DNA of 41,442 nucleotides, taken from the NCBI GenBank assembly GCA_012512335.1, contig JAAZEK010000113.1:1-41442 (forward strand), in the 5' to 3' direction. Positions 8,378 to 16,509 of the stretch are shown here, in pieces. A model generated the notes under the pieces. It worked only from the letters and a program-made list of their open reading frames with translations, had not been told where the DNA came from and did not search any database. Position numbers and translations under genes: made by a program. The DNA comes from Clostridiales bacterium (GTDB lineage: Bacteria > Bacillota > Clostridia > Caldicoprobacterales > DTU083). Within the stretch, counting starts at the first letter, position 1, and each line of letters opens with the position of its first letter.

Positions 8378-9232
8378 ATGATTAAGCTTGGTATTATATC
8401 CAATCTATCCAAGGACATCACAGGTGATAATACAAAAGAGGTTTTAAATGGTATATTAGAACGTAGTATGATACCTTTAGTCACTCCTTCTGTTTATCAG
8501 CTATGCCAACTTGGAAATCTTTTGGCAGAAGACGAAATATATAAGCAATCTGACCTTATATTGGTGCTAGGCGGAGATGGAACTATATTACATAGCTCCA
8601 GAAAAGCTGCTGAGTACCAAAAACCTCTCCTAGGAATTAACTTAGGACACCTAGGTTTCTTAGCTGAAGCAGAGATGGTTAATCTGCCATCAATACTGGA
8701 TGCTCTAGCATTGGGCAAATACAAAATTGATAAGCGTATGATGATTGAAGCAAAGGTTATGCGAGGTCAGCAGGTTTTAAAGAGCGCTATTGCGCTAAAT
8801 GATGTCATTGTTAGTAAAGGAGTGTATGGAAGAATAATACACTTAAACCTGAATATAAATGGTGAGTTTGTCAACTACTACGCAGCTGACGGTTTGTTGG
8901 TTTCCAGCCCAACTGGGTCAACTGCTTACTCATTATCTGCTGGCGGTCCAATTATAGATCCGGAAATGGAATGTCTATTAGTAACACCTGTTAGCCCACA
9001 TACTCTTAATTCCAGACCAATTGTAACTCATTCCTCATCTTTGATAGAAATAGAGAGCATTGACAAAAATAGAGATGTACAGGTAACTATTGATGGACAG
9101 CAAATAGTTAATTTGACTGAAGGAGATCGTATTATAATTGAAAAAGCTAATCAAAAGACTCATCTAATACGTATTTCCGGTTACAATTTTTATAAACTTC
9201 TTCGAAATAAACTATTTGTCCGAAATGTTTAA
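8378..9232 (+). CDS. nadK: NAD kinase
   Basis: A 284-residue ATP-NAD kinase that makes NADP. The diagnostic GGDGT motif is at residues 65-69 (LVLGGDGTILHSSRKAA). It is followed by LLGINLGHLGFLAE, ALNDVIVSKG at the NE/ND position, YAADGLLVSSPTGSTAYSLSAGGPI and the C-terminal VTPVSPHTLNSRPIV. Start is the ATG 4 bp after tlyA, with an AGGTGATTAA site. Its place between tlyA and argR is the standard order. Confidence 0.97.
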   Translation: MIKLGIISNLSKDITGDNTKEVLNGILERSMIPLVTPSVYQLCQLGNLLAEDEIYKQSDLILVLGGDGTILHSSRKAAEYQKPLLGINLGHLGFLAEAEMVNLPSILDALALGKYKIDKRMMIEAKVMRGQQVLKSAIALNDVIVSKGVYGRIIHLNLNINGEFVNYYAADGLLVSSPTGSTAYSLSAGGPIIDPEMECLLVTPVSPHTLNSRPIVTHSSSLIEIESIDKNRDVQVTIDGQQIVNLTEGDRIIIEKANQKTHLIRISGYNFYKLLRNKLFVRNV

Positions 9233-9285
9233 GTACATTATTTTTCATAGGAAGTTTAAATAGAAATAAGGAAGGTCGTGGGAGT

Positions 9286-9735
9286 ATGAAATATAGTAGG
9301 CATGCCATGATTCTAAAACTAATTGAAGAAAAGGACATTGAAACACAGGAAGAGTTGGTAAATGAACTTAGGGCTAACGGCATGGATGTGACACAAGCTA
9401 CGGTATCCAGGGATATTAAAGAGTTGAGGATGGTTAAAGTTCTGGGTAAGGGCGGGATATACAAATACGCTGCGATAGAACGACAGGATACGGATACATC
9501 CGAGCGCATGATTAGAGTCTTTTCAGAGTCAGTTATCAGTATGGACCATGCCAACAATCTGATAGTTATTCGCACAATAGTTGCAGGCGCACAAGGAGCG
9601 GCTTCAGCTATTGACTCAATGAATTGGCCAGAAATCATTGGTTGTATAGCAGGAGATGATACTATTTTAGTTGTTATACGAGAGAATTCCATGGTAAATG
9701 ACATATTGAAACGTTTCTCTAATATGATTCGATAG
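9286..9735 (+). CDS. argR: arginine repressor ArgR
   Basis: A 149-residue ArgR/AhrC. The N-terminal winged helix has ATVSRDIKELRMVKV, the DNA-recognition region. The C-terminal domain, which forms the hexamer and binds arginine, has RTIVAGAQGAASAIDSMNWPEIIGCIAGDDTILVV with the GDDTI signature. It represses arginine synthesis and activates catabolism with arginine as co-effector. In this gene order argR lies beside recN for historical rather than functional reasons. No convincing ARG box is visible next to it. Confidence 0.96.
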   Translation: MKYSRHAMILKLIEEKDIETQEELVNELRANGMDVTQATVSRDIKELRMVKVLGKGGIYKYAAIERQDTDTSERMIRVFSESVISMDHANNLIVIRTIVAGAQGAASAIDSMNWPEIIGCIAGDDTILVVIRENSMVNDILKRFSNMIR

Positions 9736-9855
9736 TGATTCAGATGTAGACTCTACTCCAATTGAATGAATAAGAGTTAACGAATTACTCATAGAAGTTA
9801 GCATTTCAATATAGGATAAATAGATAAATACATAAGGTAAGGTATGGGGGATAGC

Positions 9856-11589
9856 ATGATTCGAGAAATTTCAATTCAGAACATTGCTCTTATCGACGAA
9901 CTAACCATAAGCTTTGAAGAGGGCTTCAATGTATTAACAGGAGAGACTGGTGCTGGTAAGTCAATCATTATCGATTCAGTCAACTTAGCATTAGGTGAAA
10001 GAGCGGATCGTGAGTTAATTCAAACTGGTAAGAATTTTGCAAGGGTTGATCTTCTTTTTCAACTAACTAACGATAGAATGAATGAAACCCTTACAGAGTA
10101 CGGTATACCTCCAGAAGAGGATGGTAGTCTTCTTTTGATGCGAGAACTGTCCATACAAGGTAGAAACTTGTGCAAGGTTAATGGTCGCTCTGTAACCCTA
10201 ACAATGCTGCGTGAAATATCACGTCACTTGGTGGATGTTCATGGACAGCATCAGCATCAGTCATTGTTGACTCCAGAGTCTCATGTAGAATTTTTGGATC
10301 GTCTGGGAGGTTCTGATCTAGAAGAAACAATGGCTGAGTTACATCTAGCTTGGTCAACTTGGCAGGTAACTAAAAAGGAGATCAATAAGCTGCAGGGTTG
10401 GAGCGAAAATGGTGAAAGACGTAGTGATATCCTGAAGTATCAGATTGATGAAATTGATAAAGCTGCCCTGAAATCTGGTGAAGAAGAAAGCATACGTAAG
10501 GAACGTTCTATCCTTGCTCATGCAGAAAAAATAGCTAGCTCTGTGGCAGAAACCTATGAACTTTTGTATTCTGGTAACAAGAATGCTTCTTCCGTAATAG
10601 ATGGGCTTTCTGTTGTAGTCAGTCAACTAAAATCCATCCAGGGAATTGATGAAAACTTAGACACAATTATTGAGAGTTTGGAAAGTATACAATATACCCT
10701 TGAGGATTCCGTGCATGAATTACGATTCTATCGTGATAGTTTTGAATATGATCCAGACCGCCTTGAAATGCTAGATGACCGATTAGAGCTTCTTTTAACC
10801 ATGAAACGCAAGTACGGAGCGAGTGTAGAAGATGTGATTCAGTTAAAGGGGGAATTAGAGTCGGAATTAGACTTACTGGAAAACAGTCAGGAAAAGCTAG
10901 AAGCATTGCAAAAACAGTCTCATGATCAGTATCTTATTGTACTTAAGTGTTGTAGAATACTTTCTCAAAAAAGAAAAAAGGCTGCTCAATTCCTAGAAAA
11001 ACAGCTAACAAAAGAACTGGTAGATTTAAATATGGGACGCACTTTGTTTCAGGTAAATATGAGCTCACCTGATCATGCAGCTGCAGAAGAGAATGATATT
11101 CCTGGAATTAGTAAGAATGGTTATGATAATGTAGAATTTCTTATTTCTCCCAATCTAGGAGAGCCTCTGAAACCCTTAGCTAAAATAATATCTGGAGGAG
11201 AAATGTCTAGACTGATGCTTGCCTTCAAAACCATATTAGGAGATTTGGATGAAATCCCCACAATGATTTTTGATGAGATTGATGTGGGAATTAGTGGGAG
11301 AACTGCTCAAAAGGTAGCTGAAAAAATTGGAGGTATTTCTAGAAACCGTCAGGTTATATGTGTGACACATCTTCCTCAAATCGCATCTATGGCTGATTGC
11401 CATTTTGTCATTGAAAAGAAGATTAGTGAAGAACATACTCGAACTCATGTAAGCAAATTGGATATTCAGGAACGAAAAGAAGAAATTGCCAGAATGATTG
11501 GAGGTAGCAATTTAACAACTCTTAGTTTGGAACATGCAGGTGAACTTATAAAATCTGCTATACAACAAAAAACAGAGCATTCTATTTGA
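9856..11589 (+). CDS. recN: DNA repair protein RecN
   Basis: A 577-residue SMC-like repair ATPase acting early at double-strand breaks. Walker A is GETGAGKS at residues 29-36. Then come VDVHGQHQHQSLL, a long coiled-coil middle (about 150-380), the ABC signature ISGGEMSRLMLAFKTIL, Walker B MIFDEIDVGISG and VICVTHLPQIAS. I chose ATG 9856 (MIREISIQNIALID), the usual family start, with GGGGGA 5 bp upstream; another in-frame ATG at 9844 would overlap that site. No LexA-like operator is visible upstream, in contrast to the genes at the right end. Confidence 0.96.
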   Translation: MIREISIQNIALIDELTISFEEGFNVLTGETGAGKSIIIDSVNLALGERADRELIQTGKNFARVDLLFQLTNDRMNETLTEYGIPPEEDGSLLLMRELSIQGRNLCKVNGRSVTLTMLREISRHLVDVHGQHQHQSLLTPESHVEFLDRLGGSDLEETMAELHLAWSTWQVTKKEINKLQGWSENGERRSDILKYQIDEIDKAALKSGEEESIRKERSILAHAEKIASSVAETYELLYSGNKNASSVIDGLSVVVSQLKSIQGIDENLDTIIESLESIQYTLEDSVHELRFYRDSFEYDPDRLEMLDDRLELLLTMKRKYGASVEDVIQLKGELESELDLLENSQEKLEALQKQSHDQYLIVLKCCRILSQKRKKAAQFLEKQLTKELVDLNMGRTLFQVNMSSPDHAAAEENDIPGISKNGYDNVEFLISPNLGEPLKPLAKIISGGEMSRLMLAFKTILGDLDEIPTMIFDEIDVGISGRTAQKVAEKIGGISRNRQVICVTHLPQIASMADCHFVIEKKISEEHTRTHVSKLDIQERKEEIARMIGGSNLTTLSLEHAGELIKSAIQQKTEHSI

Positions 11590-11717
11590 CTTTTTTGTTC
11601 CCAGTAACTAGCTTTTTATTCCCAGTATAAATCATTTCTAATAGGTTACCTTAAAACTAGTTATACTAGATTTCATTTTAGGTAAAAATAGAAAATGATT
11701 TAGTGGGAGCGTGCAGG
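11590..11717 (+). promoter_or_regulatory. recN-spoIVB intergenic with phased direct repeat
   Basis: TTCCCAGTA occurs twice (11598-11606 and 11619-11627), and the match extends leftward through T-runs to 14 of 15 bases. The copies are exactly 21 bp apart, two helical turns. A small inverted repeat CTAGT-TAT-ACTAG lies downstream. I could not place a confident sigma-F or sigma-G promoter, though spoIVB would be expected to need one. No intrinsic terminator stem is present before the T-run after recN. Confidence 0.4.
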
Positions 11718-13019
11718 ATGAAAAGACGAGTATTAAAAAAAGCATTTGGCATTATATTGACAGCAATATTTTTGGTATTCAATTATTCTCCAATAGTTCA
11801 AGATATCTCTCGTTTACCTGCGGAATTGCAGATATTCCAAGGTGATACCCAGATACTGGATTTAAGGTTGCCAATAAAAGCAAGAATAAATGATAGTAAC
11901 GAGTTAAATGTTCTAAAATTTAATGGTGATTCATTGAAAAGTCTTGAGGTTTATGATATCAGCCAGCCTTTGGCCATAGAGCCAGTTAATCAAGGTAATG
12001 TAGACCTTGACTTTATGCTATTTGGATTCATTCCCATCAAAAAGTTAACAATACAGGTTACTTCTCCTAAGAAGCTAATACCTGGTGGAAATTCCATAGG
12101 TGTATCATTGTATACAAATGGCGCACTAGTTGTTGGAACCTCCGAGGTAACAGACAAAAAGGGGATTACCCATTTTCCTGCCATAGATGCTGGAATTTTA
12201 CCTGGGGACATTATAGAAAAGGTAAATGGAGTAACTGTAAAAGATGCAGCTCATTTAACCCAATTAGTGAACAAGGTGAAGGGTAAGTCAGTAGAACTAA
12301 CTTGCAGAAGAGATAATCGTCTTTATGTAACGAAGATATATCCTATGATGGATGAAAGCGATAATAAATTTCGCATAGGTCTATGGGTAAGAGATAGCAC
12401 CGCTGGTGTCGGAACATTAACCTTTGTAGATCCAGATACCAGATTTTTAGCTGCCCTTGGTCATGCTATAACAGACGTAGACACAGGATCACTCTTGTCT
12501 GTTAAAAATGGCGAAATTTCTGAATCGACTGTTATTGATGTAAAAATAGGTAAAAAAGGTTTACCTGGTGAATTAGTAGGGAATTTTTCTAGTGATAAAA
12601 ATGCAATAGGAACCATTGTAAAAAATACGAGATATGGGATTTACGGGAAAGCAGACCGCAGTGTAACAAACCCTTTATACAAAGCTTTGCCAATTGCCTA
12701 TCAGAATCAAATCAAGACTGGTAAAGCCACAATTTTGACAACAATAGATGATACTGGGATTCAAGAATTTGATATTCAGATAACCAAAGTAGTGAGACAA
12801 GCTTCTTCGGGAACAAAGGGTCTAGTTCTTGAAATATCAGACCCTAAATTGTTGAAAAAAACAGGCGGTATTGTTCAAGGAATGAGTGGGAGTCCCATTA
12901 TACAAGATGGTAAGCTTGTAGGTGCAGTAACCCACGTATTTGTTAATGATCCAACAAAAGGATATGGAATTTTTATTGAATGGATGTTAGAAGAGGCGAA
13001 TAAAATAATCGAAGAATAA
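11718..13019 (+). CDS. spoIVB: SpoIVB serine peptidase (S55 family)
   Basis: A 433-residue SpoIVB, made in the forespore and exported to the intermembrane space. There it cleaves SpoIVFA to trigger pro-sigma-K processing in the family model. One N-terminal membrane segment (about residues 9-26) precedes a PDZ domain containing DAGILPGDIIEKVNGVTVKDAAHL. The protease part shows LGHAITDVDTG (catalytic His) and GMSGSPIIQDGKLVGAVTHV, where Ser390 is the expected nucleophile. ATG 11718 is preceded by GGGAG; an in-frame GTG at 11703 overlaps that site and is less likely. It lies directly upstream of spo0A as in Bacillus. Confidence 0.95.
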   Translation: MKRRVLKKAFGIILTAIFLVFNYSPIVQDISRLPAELQIFQGDTQILDLRLPIKARINDSNELNVLKFNGDSLKSLEVYDISQPLAIEPVNQGNVDLDFMLFGFIPIKKLTIQVTSPKKLIPGGNSIGVSLYTNGALVVGTSEVTDKKGITHFPAIDAGILPGDIIEKVNGVTVKDAAHLTQLVNKVKGKSVELTCRRDNRLYVTKIYPMMDESDNKFRIGLWVRDSTAGVGTLTFVDPDTRFLAALGHAITDVDTGSLLSVKNGEISESTVIDVKIGKKGLPGELVGNFSSDKNAIGTIVKNTRYGIYGKADRSVTNPLYKALPIAYQNQIKTGKATILTTIDDTGIQEFDIQITKVVRQASSGTKGLVLEISDPKLLKKTGGIVQGMSGSPIIQDGKLVGAVTHVFVNDPTKGYGIFIEWMLEEANKIIEE

Positions 13020-13065
13020 GTGAAAATAATAAAAATTTCGTGAAACTAGGAGGAATCGCCAAAGA

Positions 13066-13096
13066 TTTGTCGAAATGCTAGATTATAACATATATA
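13066..13096 (+). promoter_or_regulatory. 0A-box-like site over a possible spo0A promoter
   Basis: TTTGTCGAA (13066-13074) contains TGTCGAA, the core of the Spo0A binding site. The same bases supply a -35-like TTGTCG (13067-13072), followed after 18 bp by TATATA (13091-13096). This would place autoregulation by Spo0A on a promoter reading through the riboswitch. A single heptamer can occur by chance, so confidence is limited. Confidence 0.4.
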
Positions 13097-13209
13097 GAAC
13101 ATATATAAATATAAAGTTTAATATTTGTTATTAGTGGAGCGATAGAACTGTATTTCTTTATTTTAATCCCTTAATGAGGATTATAGTTAGTATACATTAC
13201 TGACAAGCC

Positions 13210-13232
13210 CATATTTGCATAACACAAATATG
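13210..13232 (+). other. hairpin upstream of the riboswitch
   Basis: CATATTTG (13210-13217) and CAAATATG (13225-13232) form a perfect 8-bp stem with a 7-base loop, ending 6 bases before the c-di-GMP aptamer. It may insulate or stabilise the leader RNA. No U-run follows that would make it a terminator (TTTTTC is short and near). Confidence 0.5.
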
Positions 13233-13237
13233 ATTTT

Positions 13238-13326
13238 TCAACGATAAAGGCAAACCATTGGAAACGATGAGACGCAAAGCCAAAGGGCCTAAATCCTTAT
13301 GGATATGGTAGCCGTGCCGCCGAAAG
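13238..13326 (+). ncRNA. cyclic di-GMP-I (GEMM-I) riboswitch aptamer in the spo0A leader
   Basis: All conserved parts of the class I c-di-GMP aptamer are present in order: GGCAAACC (13249-13256), a short stem CATTG/CGATG capped by a GAAA tetraloop, GACGCAAAGCC (13271-13281), GGGCCTAA, a small ATCC-TTAT-GGAT hairpin, and the tetraloop-receptor half TATGGTAGCC, ending in GCCGCCGAAAG. The GAAA loop and the CCTAA/TATGG receptor are the pair that dock in the known structure. Downstream, AAAGAAGAG (13323-13331) can pair with TTCTTCTTT (13351-13359), and GTGC (13314-13317) with GCAC (13347-13350). These are candidate expression-platform elements. The next gene is spo0A, 120 bases away on the same strand. 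The aptamer call is firm; ON or OFF control cannot be decided by eye. Confidence 0.93.
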
Positions 13327-13445
13327 AAGAGTTATCTTTAGAGAGCGCACTTCTTCTTTAACTTTCTGTCCATAAGCAACTATAAATTTGTAAGAATGGT
13401 TTTAATGTAAATATATGTATAAAATAATAACAGGGGGCTAATTTA

Positions 13446-14330
13446 ATGAATGAAAAACTCACGGTACTAATAGCTGATGATAACAAAGACTTTTGTGACA
13501 TCATAGGACAATACTTATCAAAACAGAGTGATATTGATCTTGTGGGAGTTGTTCACGATGGTTTTGAAGCACTAAACCAAATTATTAAGCTCCAACCTGA
13601 TGTAGTGGTTCTTGATATTATCATGCCTCATATGGATGGATTAGGTGTACTGGAAAAGCTGGCTGAAGAAGATAGTCTAGAAAATTTTCCAAAAGTAATC
13701 ATTCTTTCAGCAGTTGGTCAAGATAAGATTACCCAGCGAGCCATTGCTCTAGGAGCCGATTATTACATGGTTAAGCCCTTTAATCTTGAGCTTTTTGTGA
13801 AGCGCATTCGTGAACTGGGCAACAACTTGCTTATATACCCCGATTATTTTTCATCTAATTTCTCCACTACTGAAGAGAAATTGGGAACTGAGTCTGAGTT
13901 GTTGGAAAACCCAATGTCATATCAGAACAATAGCTCAAAAACGAGTCATCAACGGAGTCTGGAAGCGGACATCACTAATATCATACATGAAATCGGTGTA
14001 CCTGCTCATATAAAAGGATATCAGTACTTAAGGGAAGCAATCACTATGGTAGTTAACAATATAAATCTATTAAATGGCATCACCAAGGAACTATACCCTG
14101 GTATTGCACAAACCTTCAACACCACACCCAGTCGAGTAGAGCGTGCAATTCGTCACGCAATCGAAGTAGCTTGGAGCCGTGGACGGGTTGATACTATTAA
14201 CAAACTGTTTGGATATACTATTCATGACGAAAAAGGTAAACCAACTAATGGTGAGTTTATTGCAATGATAGCTGATAAGCTTAGGATGCAATCACGGAGT
14301 TCTGAACAAAATATCGATTATAAAAATTAA
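13446..14330 (+). CDS. spo0A: sporulation master regulator Spo0A
   Basis: A 294-residue Spo0A. The receiver domain (about 1-125) has the acidic pair Asp11-Asp12, the phosphoacceptor Asp57 in VVVLDIIMPHMDG, Ser88 at the conserved Thr/Ser position and Lys110 in MVKPF. A variable linker (about 130-175) leads to the Spo0A C-terminal DNA-binding domain (about 180-285), with TPSRVERAIRHAIEVAWSRG as the recognition region. Phosphorylated Spo0A launches sporulation. GGGGG precedes the ATG. The 5' leader carries a c-di-GMP-I riboswitch and a 0A-like box, so expression is probably tuned by second messenger and self-feedback. A long-stem terminator follows the gene. Confidence 0.98.
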   Translation: MNEKLTVLIADDNKDFCDIIGQYLSKQSDIDLVGVVHDGFEALNQIIKLQPDVVVLDIIMPHMDGLGVLEKLAEEDSLENFPKVIILSAVGQDKITQRAIALGADYYMVKPFNLELFVKRIRELGNNLLIYPDYFSSNFSTTEEKLGTESELLENPMSYQNNSSKTSHQRSLEADITNIIHEIGVPAHIKGYQYLREAITMVVNNINLLNGITKELYPGIAQTFNTTPSRVERAIRHAIEVAWSRGRVDTINKLFGYTIHDEKGKPTNGEFIAMIADKLRMQSRSSEQNIDYKN

Positions 14331-14376
14331 TTTACTGTACTATCAAGAATTGCATAAAATGTAACAAATATAAAAC

Positions 14377-14425
14377 TAGCTTCGTTTTTAATATATAAAA
14401 TCATTTACGAAGCTATTTCTTTTTG
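14377..14425 (+). terminator. intrinsic terminator after spo0A
   Basis: TAGCTTCGT (14377-14385) pairs perfectly with ACGAAGCTA (14407-14415) across an AT-rich loop of 21 bases, and TTTCTTTTT follows. It separates spo0A from the steA group. Confidence 0.8.
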
Positions 14426-14490
14426 CTTATTATGAATAAATAGGATGATATTGCTAAAGATATTAATACTTTCGTTGGGAGTGTGATGCA

Positions 14491-15609
14491 ATGATTCGCG
14501 GCAATGCTAAAAAAGATAAAAAAACCAAGAATTTAATAAATCGTCTTGGGCCATCTGATATTGCCATCATAGATCACAAGGATTTGGATGAAGTTGCCGC
14601 AATTCATCTAGTTGAACATAAAATTAAAGCTGTTATCAATTGCAATTGTTCTATCAGTGGAAGCTATCCAAATCAAGGTCCTAAAATATTAGCTGAGGCT
14701 GGAGTGTCACTATATGATAATGTCGGAATAGATTTCTTTATGTTAGTTGAAGAAAATGACCTAATAGAAATACATAATAACACTATATTTGTCAACCAAC
14801 AAGCAATTTGCAGTGCAAGAGAACTGAGCGAGGAGGAAATAAAAAAAAAGATGGAGCAAGCATCAGAAAATATACGTGATGTGCTTCATGATTTTATAGA
14901 TAACACTTTAGACTATGCTGGAAGAGAGAAAGATTTAATACTTTCACCGATTGATATGCCTAAGCTTACTGTAAATATGAATGGAAGACATGTACTGGTG
15001 GTTATTAGAGGTAAAAACTATAAAGAAGACTTAAAGGCCATTCGCTCATATATTGAAGAAATAAATCCCATCATGATTGGAGTTGATGGTGGTGCAGATG
15101 CCTTGTTGGAATTTGGATATGTACCAGATATTATAATCGGAGATATGGACAGCGTCAGCGATCATGCCTTGAGAAAATGCACAGAAATTATTGTCCATGC
15201 CTATCCCGATGGACGAGCTCCAGGTTTAAAGCGAATTCGAAAATTGGTGCTTAATTCATCTATCTTTCCTTACCCAGGAACAAGTGAAGATGTAGCCCTG
15301 ATACTTGCATATGAAAATAAAGCGGAATTAATTGTTGCTGTAGGCAGTCATACTAATATGATAGATTTTTTAGAAAAGGGAAGACCAGGAATGGCAAGCA
15401 CCTTTTTAGTAAGAATGAAGGTTGGTTATAAGGTTATTGACGCAAAAGGTGTAAGTGAGCTTTACCGTAACAAATTAAAGCCCTCTTATTTAGCAGCTAT
15501 GTTCTTATCTGCACTTTTTCCTATCGGAATGATAGCCAAAATGTCCCCCATGATCCAGGAGTGGTATCACTTGATTACTTTGAGATTAAAAATATTAATA
15601 GGGTTGTAG
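14491..15609 (+). CDS. steA: SteA-like protein with thiamin pyrophosphokinase-type domain
   Basis: A 372-residue protein similar to SteA, the putative cytokinetic-ring protein of Corynebacterium. The N-terminal part (about 1-165) has DIAIIDHKDLDEVAAIHLVEHKIKAVINC. The middle (about 170-315) is related to thiamin pyrophosphokinase catalytic domains, with PIMIGVDGGADALLEFGYVPDIIIGDMDSVSD. One or two hydrophobic segments close the C-terminus (about 332-350). GGGAGTG lies 8 bp before the ATG. It starts a tight run with steB, a glycosyltransferase and a MraY-like gene, which argues for a cell-envelope rather than thiamin role. The exact function is not established. Confidence 0.82.
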   Translation: MIRGNAKKDKKTKNLINRLGPSDIAIIDHKDLDEVAAIHLVEHKIKAVINCNCSISGSYPNQGPKILAEAGVSLYDNVGIDFFMLVEENDLIEIHNNTIFVNQQAICSARELSEEEIKKKMEQASENIRDVLHDFIDNTLDYAGREKDLILSPIDMPKLTVNMNGRHVLVVIRGKNYKEDLKAIRSYIEEINPIMIGVDGGADALLEFGYVPDIIIGDMDSVSDHALRKCTEIIVHAYPDGRAPGLKRIRKLVLNSSIFPYPGTSEDVALILAYENKAELIVAVGSHTNMIDFLEKGRPGMASTFLVRMKVGYKVIDAKGVSELYRNKLKPSYLAAMFLSALFPIGMIAKMSPMIQEWYHLITLRLKILIGL

Positions 15610-15618
15610 GTGAGCTGT

Positions 15619-16509
15619 ATGATCAATATTAAATATTATGTATTTCTAATGGTAGGTATTTTTCTTTCTATGGGATTGGGAATGATGATTGGAATTACTT
15701 TGGAGAATCATAATATTATAGAAAATCAGCAGACTCAATTGATTCACCAAATTGAAGATCGCTTTGTAAACCTTCAAACTGAAGCAACACAATTAAAAAT
15801 GGAACTCACTAGTGTTAATGATCAAAGAGAACAATTGCATGAATTATCCTCCCTTATGTTTGAGGAAATTATTCAAAATAAGCTATCTAGTGTTCACGTA
15901 GGAGTAATCACATTTTCTCAGCAGAGCTCCATGGATGATATGCTGGATTTCTTACGATTTACAGGTGCATCGGTGGAATCAGCCCTTAGCTTGATACCTA
16001 ATACTCACATTGATAGTGAAAAAACAGTACATGCAATTCAACAGGCTGATGAGTTTATATCTACAATGATACAGGAGTTGGTATATAACATGACCTATGG
16101 TGAGTTGACGCCGCTAATTGAAGAAGCAGAAGGCCTTTTCATAAATTCTTACATTCGACAGTATTCATTTCCTGTAGATGCTATTATTCTATTAGGTCAA
16201 GGTTCTTCTACTTTAACACATGACAAAATTCTAATAGAAAAAGCGAAAGAAGCAGGAATTATAGTAGTTGCTGTTGAGTCTGGGCAAGTAGAAACTAGCA
16301 ATATGTCTACCTATAAAACTTTGGGGATTTCAACGGTAGACCATGTTGAGTCAATATATGGAAGACTAGCTTTAGCATCAGTGTTATCTGGCCATGTTGG
16401 GAATTTCGGGTTCGGAGAGGACGCTTTGGATCTGCTACCAAGCCCTCTGTTCTTTGTATATGATTCTATGGAACCGAATGAATCGGTTAGTGAAGGTGGC
16501 ATTCAATGA
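15619..16509 (+). CDS. steB: SteB / copper transporter MctB-like envelope protein
   Basis: A 296-residue protein of the SteB/MctB-like family (DUF3186), partner of SteA. One N-terminal membrane segment (about residues 5-24) is followed by a coiled-coil region (about 28-75) and an alpha/beta domain with VHVGVITFSQQ, FPVDAIILLGQGSSTLTHDK and AGIIVVAVESGQVETSNM. The topology suggests a membrane-anchored external domain. I chose ATG 15619 because AGGTGAG lies just before it; an in-frame GTG at 15610 overlaps that site. The stop overlaps the next start by 4 bp. Copper transport by this family is not well supported, so I treat it as an envelope factor. Confidence 0.78.
   Translation: MINIKYYVFLMVGIFLSMGLGMMIGITLENHNIIENQQTQLIHQIEDRFVNLQTEATQLKMELTSVNDQREQLHELSSLMFEEIIQNKLSSVHVGVITFSQQSSMDDMLDFLRFTGASVESALSLIPNTHIDSEKTVHAIQQADEFISTMIQELVYNMTYGELTPLIEEAEGLFINSYIRQYSFPVDAIILLGQGSSTLTHDKILIEKAKEAGIIVVAVESGQVETSNMSTYKTLGISTVDHVESIYGRLALASVLSGHVGNFGFGEDALDLLPSPLFFVYDSMEPNESVSEGGIQ

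Noticed and set aside
9147..9704. Long minus-strand reading frame (185 codons) opposite argR
   Set aside because: It lies fully antisense to a clear ArgR, has no ribosome binding site and codes a low-complexity Ser/Ile-rich product typical of a shadow frame.
9736..9843. Possible ARG box between argR and recN
   Set aside because: TGAATGAATAAGAG and nearby AT-rich words do not form the palindromic operator; matches are no better than background AT-rich sequence.
11590..11600. T-run after recN as an intrinsic terminator
   Set aside because: No stem of useful length precedes the TTTTTT.
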